From assembly GCA_963720075.1 (NCBI GenBank), contig CAVREG010000016.1, positions 186,001 through 250,000 on the forward strand: 64,000 bases of DNA, in the 5' to 3' direction. Positions within the stretch are counted from its first letter, which is position 1. Every line of letters begins with the position of its first letter. Source of the stretch: PALSA-188 sp963720075 (lineage in GTDB: Bacteria > Acidobacteriota > Terriglobia > Terriglobales > Acidobacteriaceae). Below the pieces are notes generated by a model. It made no database searches. It was not told the DNA's origin and saw nothing but the letters and a program-made list of their open reading frames with translations. A program made the position numbers and the translations under genes. This document shows, piece by piece, positions 60,658 through 64,000 of the stretch.

Positions 60658-62415
60658 TTAATTCGCTGGTCCAGTCGCAGTGACCTTCTCGCTATTCGCA
60701 TCTGAAAGCCGCGTCAGATACGGGTAGAACGGCGTCACTTCAAAAGGCATCTTTTCGCTTGATGTCAGAATCGCAACCGGCTTCGTCTTCACCAGCTCAA
60801 TCTTGTCACTCCACGGATCTACTTTTATTCTTCCACCCAAAGGCAACGCCGCAATTTGATCCGTCCGTGCTGGCTGCAACTGCGGGGCACTATTGAGAAG
60901 AGCGGACATGCGGGTGGATTTCCCGTTAGCCAGGCTGTTTCCCAAATGCGGCCGGATTAAGTTTTTCAATTCAGGCGCATGCGCCTGCAGCGCCTTAAGG
61001 AATAATCCCGCGTTCCCCAGCTTGTCCTTATAGGGTGAGTTTGTCAGCAACTCCAACGCTTTCTTATCCGCCGCCTCTTCATCCGCGGGATCTCGCGCGA
61101 AGTCTAATCGTTGAAAGGTATTTTCATCGGGGAACAACATGCGGTCATTAAACGCGAATTTTGTGTCCAACTCTTGCCCCAAAGCAATATGGCCCAATTC
61201 GTCAGCCAGGACCATGGCGAGGGACGCCTCATCCGGCAGCACATCCAAAAGCCCCCGGCTCACCACGATTACATGACCAATTGTGAACGATTCGAGAGGA
61301 GAAGTGAGCAGCACTCGAGTGCGAACCTCGGGCTCGATCCTGAGATTGTTGGTGACTATCAGATTGTTGACAACCGTCTGCAACACTTTGTCAACATCGC
61401 CCTCGGGCGCAAGCAATCCCGCCTTCTCCAGGCGCTCAACCGCGTTCTGTTCTGCCTCGGTTTGCCAATGCCGCTCGCTCTCAACCGGGGTCGCGTCTTG
61501 GCCACCCGCAGTTTGGTCGTCTACCGATTGTTGTGGCGCATCAACCACTATCTGTGAAAATTCCTCGTTCTGGCCAGCTTGATGCAGATCATAGCCCCAG
61601 AGCCGTGTTTGCGCTTTGAAGTGAAGTTTGTGGCCTCCGCGATAAAGCAGGTTTGACTCTTCGCTATATATGTAAGCGGGCAACCACAGCCCTGGACGCA
61701 TATTGATTCGCCAGCTATCAAAGTGCAGATAATAACTGTACCGTTCGTGGCCGCTATAAGTGCCGTTGAAACGCACCACGTTATAGTCTTGATCTTCCAC
61801 CCAGATTCTTCCTACGAACCTGCCCTTCGCCGACCTGTCATTGGGTTCAACATCAATCACCAGACACCGAACTGCGCCCAGAAATTCCCGTCTCACAAAA
61901 GTGAATTTGTAGAGCTTGCGCTGGAAATCGTCGTCCAGCACCACCATTTGCGCAAATCCGAGGGGAAGAAATTTCATTCCATACAGGCCGGTAAGACTCG
62001 AAATAAACTTGCGCCCAAATCCCGGCTCTCCCATGAATGAAGTGTCCTGGGTTCCTTTCGTCATATTCAGACGTCCCAGGAAATATTGATCGCTGACAGG
62101 CACGGCTTTTTCTTCGTCGCCCTTTAGGTTTTGTATGTAAGTTTCGACGAGAGGATGAAGGTGTTTCATTTGCGCCAGAAAGAAATGCTCGCGCTCAACT
62201 ACTCTATCAATCACTTGATCGAAAGTCGGGGACGGCGTCGTGCTTGTCTGGCTCGGAACCGCGGTTTGTGCTGTCGAAGGCGGGTCTTGACTCGGACCGC
62301 TCTGGCCCGCTGCTGCGGCAGGAATCAAAGAGCACAAAAGCAGCACCGCCAGAAAATGTGACAAGGAAGAACGCCGCAAGTAAAATCCCTGCAAAATAAT
62401 TTCGACTCTCGACAT
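60658..62415 (-). CDS. Exported M48-like protein with degenerate zinc motif
   Basis: This 585-aa protein has a signal peptide (SHFLAVLLLCSLIPAAAAG). A domain of about 250 residues resembles outer-membrane-lipoprotein-sorting folds (YKFTFVRREFLGAVRCLVIDVEP, GRIWVEDQDYNVVRFNGTYSG). The C-terminal part is an M48-like peptidase scaffold with LADELGHIALGQ. The expected HExxH is D-E-L-G-H: the first His is Asp. The third-ligand helix DEEAADKKALELL keeps its Glu. It is either catalytically dead or uses a variant site. The ATG at 62415 has AAAGGGG. It starts 20 bp after the TonB gene, so the two form an operon. Confidence 0.75.
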   Translation of the reverse strand: MSRVEIILQGFYLRRSSLSHFLAVLLLCSLIPAAAAGQSGPSQDPPSTAQTAVPSQTSTTPSPTFDQVIDRVVEREHFFLAQMKHLHPLVETYIQNLKGDEEKAVPVSDQYFLGRLNMTKGTQDTSFMGEPGFGRKFISSLTGLYGMKFLPLGFAQMVVLDDDFQRKLYKFTFVRREFLGAVRCLVIDVEPNDRSAKGRFVGRIWVEDQDYNVVRFNGTYSGHERYSYYLHFDSWRINMRPGLWLPAYIYSEESNLLYRGGHKLHFKAQTRLWGYDLHQAGQNEEFSQIVVDAPQQSVDDQTAGGQDATPVESERHWQTEAEQNAVERLEKAGLLAPEGDVDKVLQTVVNNLIVTNNLRIEPEVRTRVLLTSPLESFTIGHVIVVSRGLLDVLPDEASLAMVLADELGHIALGQELDTKFAFNDRMLFPDENTFQRLDFARDPADEEAADKKALELLTNSPYKDKLGNAGLFLKALQAHAPELKNLIRPHLGNSLANGKSTRMSALLNSAPQLQPARTDQIAALPLGGRIKVDPWSDKIELVKTKPVAILTSSEKMPFEVTPFYPYLTRLSDANSEKVTATGPAN

Positions 62416-62434
62416 AAACCCCTTTGAAATTGTT

Positions 62435-63529
62435 TTAAGCAAGCTGAAATAAAATGTGCAGGACACCCGTAAAGTCCACGGGTTCCCCATCCTTTTGAGC
62501 TGGGGTAAAACGAATTTGCTGCGCCGCTTTGATCGCGGATTCATCCAGCCCGTGACCTAATCCGTGAACCACGCGCACGACTCGAATCGTACCCGAGCCT
62601 TCAAAAACGACCTCAAGCAACACTTCGCCTTCAATATGCAGCTTTCTGGCCTCTTCAGTGTATGCCGGAACCGGCTTGGAAAGTATTTCAGCAGGTTTGA
62701 TGCGTGGTGCCGCTTCAGCATGCTTTGAGATGGTTTGATTTGGATCGGCGGATTGCGCGTCGCCGAATCCGCCCTGCTTGATCACAGCATTACTAGAACT
62801 AGGAGCCGAAGCGCTGCCCGTTGCTACTCCATCTCCAAATCCTGAGCTCGCAACCACTCCGCGCGCGCCATGTTGTCCGCCGCTTCCATTGCCATATCCA
62901 GCGCCGGCTGGGAGATCAAATGATCCCTGCCGCGCAATTGTGACCGGCCGATTTTTATTCTCTGGTAATGCAACACCGCGCGGGTCGCCGAATCCGCCTG
63001 TCTGCACTTGTTGCGGAGGCTTTTCGATCGTGGGAGCTTGCGAACTTCCGGTGGAGAAGACATTCGTCTTCACCATTTGCTTTGGAATGACAGTCAAGGT
63101 TGGCTGCGCTGGTAACTTATCTGTTATTGCTATTTTGGGTACCAAAGGCGGCTCGCGAGGCTCGACTCGGGCAGTGACGGACGGCAACTTTAGGGGCTCA
63201 GGGCTCTTCACTTCCACCATCGGCGGAGCTTTCAGCGGCCGGATCGGCGCCGGATCGTGGTTCACCGGATGCGGCGTGCTGACCAGACGTATGAAATGGT
63301 AGTCCCTCGCAGGCGGCGTCAGAACGTGGGGGTGCAGCAGTCCTATCCACAGCAAAAACGCCACCAGAACGCTCTGCGATCCCATACTGAAAACAAATTC
63401 TTTCCAGGGCGGCCGTCTATCGGGAAGCATGGATACTGGACCCAATGGGAGCGGAGAAACCCTCATAGGGCGCAATACGATTTCGGGGGTATCCGCAATC
63501 TCAAGTGCCGAGTTTGAAGAGTTATTCAT
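62435..63529 (-). CDS. TonB-family energy-transducing protein
   Basis: This 364-aa protein has one membrane helix near the N-terminus (SMGSQSVLVAFLLWIGLL). The periplasmic spacer of about 180 residues is rich in Pro/Lys and then Gly/Ser (QTGGFGDPRGVALPENKN, FGDG repeats). The C-terminal TonB domain has LSKPVPAYTEEARKLHIEGEV and HGLDESAIKAAQQIRFTPAQ. It has the complete layout of a TonB that energises outer-membrane receptors, although ExbB/ExbD genes are absent here. The ATG at 63529 is preferred to a TTG nine bases upstream. Confidence 0.87.
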   Translation of the reverse strand: MNNSSNSALEIADTPEIVLRPMRVSPLPLGPVSMLPDRRPPWKEFVFSMGSQSVLVAFLLWIGLLHPHVLTPPARDYHFIRLVSTPHPVNHDPAPIRPLKAPPMVEVKSPEPLKLPSVTARVEPREPPLVPKIAITDKLPAQPTLTVIPKQMVKTNVFSTGSSQAPTIEKPPQQVQTGGFGDPRGVALPENKNRPVTIARQGSFDLPAGAGYGNGSGGQHGARGVVASSGFGDGVATGSASAPSSSNAVIKQGGFGDAQSADPNQTISKHAEAAPRIKPAEILSKPVPAYTEEARKLHIEGEVLLEVVFEGSGTIRVVRVVHGLGHGLDESAIKAAQQIRFTPAQKDGEPVDFTGVLHILFQLA

Positions 63530-63844
63530 CGAGACCAACTAATTTGCTGGCAAGTTACCAACCATAAGACTCTATCGCGTTTCGGATGCGCCATAAAGAC
63601 TTTATGGTAGCTTTTCCACAAGCAACCGGTGGTAAAAACCTTAGTTCTTAGATACTTAGACTCATCAAGAAACGGTGAGTAGTTAGGGCAGCGTGGCTTC
63701 GGTACGCTTTGAACGACCGCATTACCAGGTTACCCTCACCGGAAACTCGCAAGATGTTGAAGTTTCTGTCCGTGAACTTTCCCTCGGCCGCGTATGGCGG
63801 ATGATGGCTGAGTGTGATTGAAAAGGCATTCCTGAAAGGCATTG

Positions 63845-64000
63845 ATGCGCACCTTCGTTCTTCGATTGGCAGTCGTGGTTTTGGTGGTTGTGCTTCTTGC
63901 AAATTCGGCCCGCTTCCTAGTGATAGACCAGCCGAGGCGAGCCGACGTAATCGTGGTCTTAGCGGGAGAAACCGACAAGCGGCCAGCGCGGGGTCTCGAG
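63845..64000 (+). CDS. YdcF/SanA-like (DUF218) protein, cut by the right edge
   Basis: The 52 available residues open with a membrane anchor (FVLRLAVVVLVVVLLANSA). They continue DQPRRADVIVVLAGETDKRP, the first strand of the YdcF/ElyC (DUF218) fold, whose ADVIVVLGG-type opening is characteristic, and reach RGLE. Members act in envelope polysaccharide or vancomycin-related processes. The ATG at 63845 has AAAGG upstream. The rest lies outside the window. Confidence 0.7.
   Translation, partial: MRTFVLRLAVVVLVVVLLANSARFLVIDQPRRADVIVVLAGETDKRPARGLE

Noticed and set aside
1..64000. Prophage or integrative element
   Set aside because: No integrase, terminase, capsid, tRNA or att-like duplication was recognised.

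Overview
The window looks like a chromosomal segment of a soil-type Acidobacteriota (Terriglobales/Koribacter-like). Three things suggest this: a very large Oar-like TonB-dependent receptor with a carboxypeptidase-regulatory N-terminus, three Ser/Thr kinases fused to TolB-type propellers or TPRs next to an ECF sigma factor, and many secreted or choice-of-anchor proteins. Family assignments come from reading the translations; no database search was run. No rRNA, tRNA or CRISPR array was seen.

Region 1 (about 1-18.5 kb) is a repeat-rich plasticity zone. It holds six near-identical, same-orientation copies of a ~250 bp composite palindromic element, many single-arm derivatives, and REP palindromes beside two defective REP-associated tyrosine transposases (RAYTs). 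Three truncated Rhs/YD-repeat C-termini lie here: two carry HExxH metallopeptidase-like tails and one a JAMM-like tail. Each element or REP boundary sits exactly at an Rhs breakpoint. Two of the toxin tails run by an ATGA overlap into a gene for an exported protein. A 1 kb cassette bounded by ~111-117 bp inverted repeats carries one cysteine-rich secreted protein. Interspersed are ordinary genes: a PD-(D/E)XK protein, an NTF2-like lipoprotein, a DUF3298-like secreted protein, the 1314-aa receptor, a VOC protein, a zinc-free MDR oxidoreductase and a cytochrome P460.

Region 2 (18.5-34.5 kb) is mostly housekeeping and envelope genes: a frameshifted YdeI-like gene, an ASH/FnIII lipoprotein, a zinc-ribbon/His-rich/NTF2 protein, a TonB-C protein, a MEDS protein, small membrane proteins, an M61 peptidase, a frameshifted thymidylate kinase, an ECF sigma factor overlapping a Ser/Thr kinase, TatA downstream of a Tat-exported ferritin-like protein, and a GcvT-like protein.

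Region 3 (34.6-51 kb) has two tandem Ser/Thr kinases and a ~1820-residue surface protein (BNR repeats, an ITNPS pentapeptide array, Ig-like and kelch domains) interrupted by one frameshift inside the array. It continues with a STAS protein lacking the phospho-serine, a beta-helix protein, an M48 peptidase, a thiolase, and an isolated promoter-microORF-terminator unit encoding a 15-residue lysine-rich peptide.

Region 4 (51.6-64 kb) has a UvrD-like helicase-nuclease, RsmE, divergent sensor kinases, a NarL-type regulator, a Flp pilin, a degenerate M48-like protein, a TonB protein and the start of a YdcF-like gene. At least five coding regions carry single-base frameshifts; some may be assembly errors and need read-level checking.
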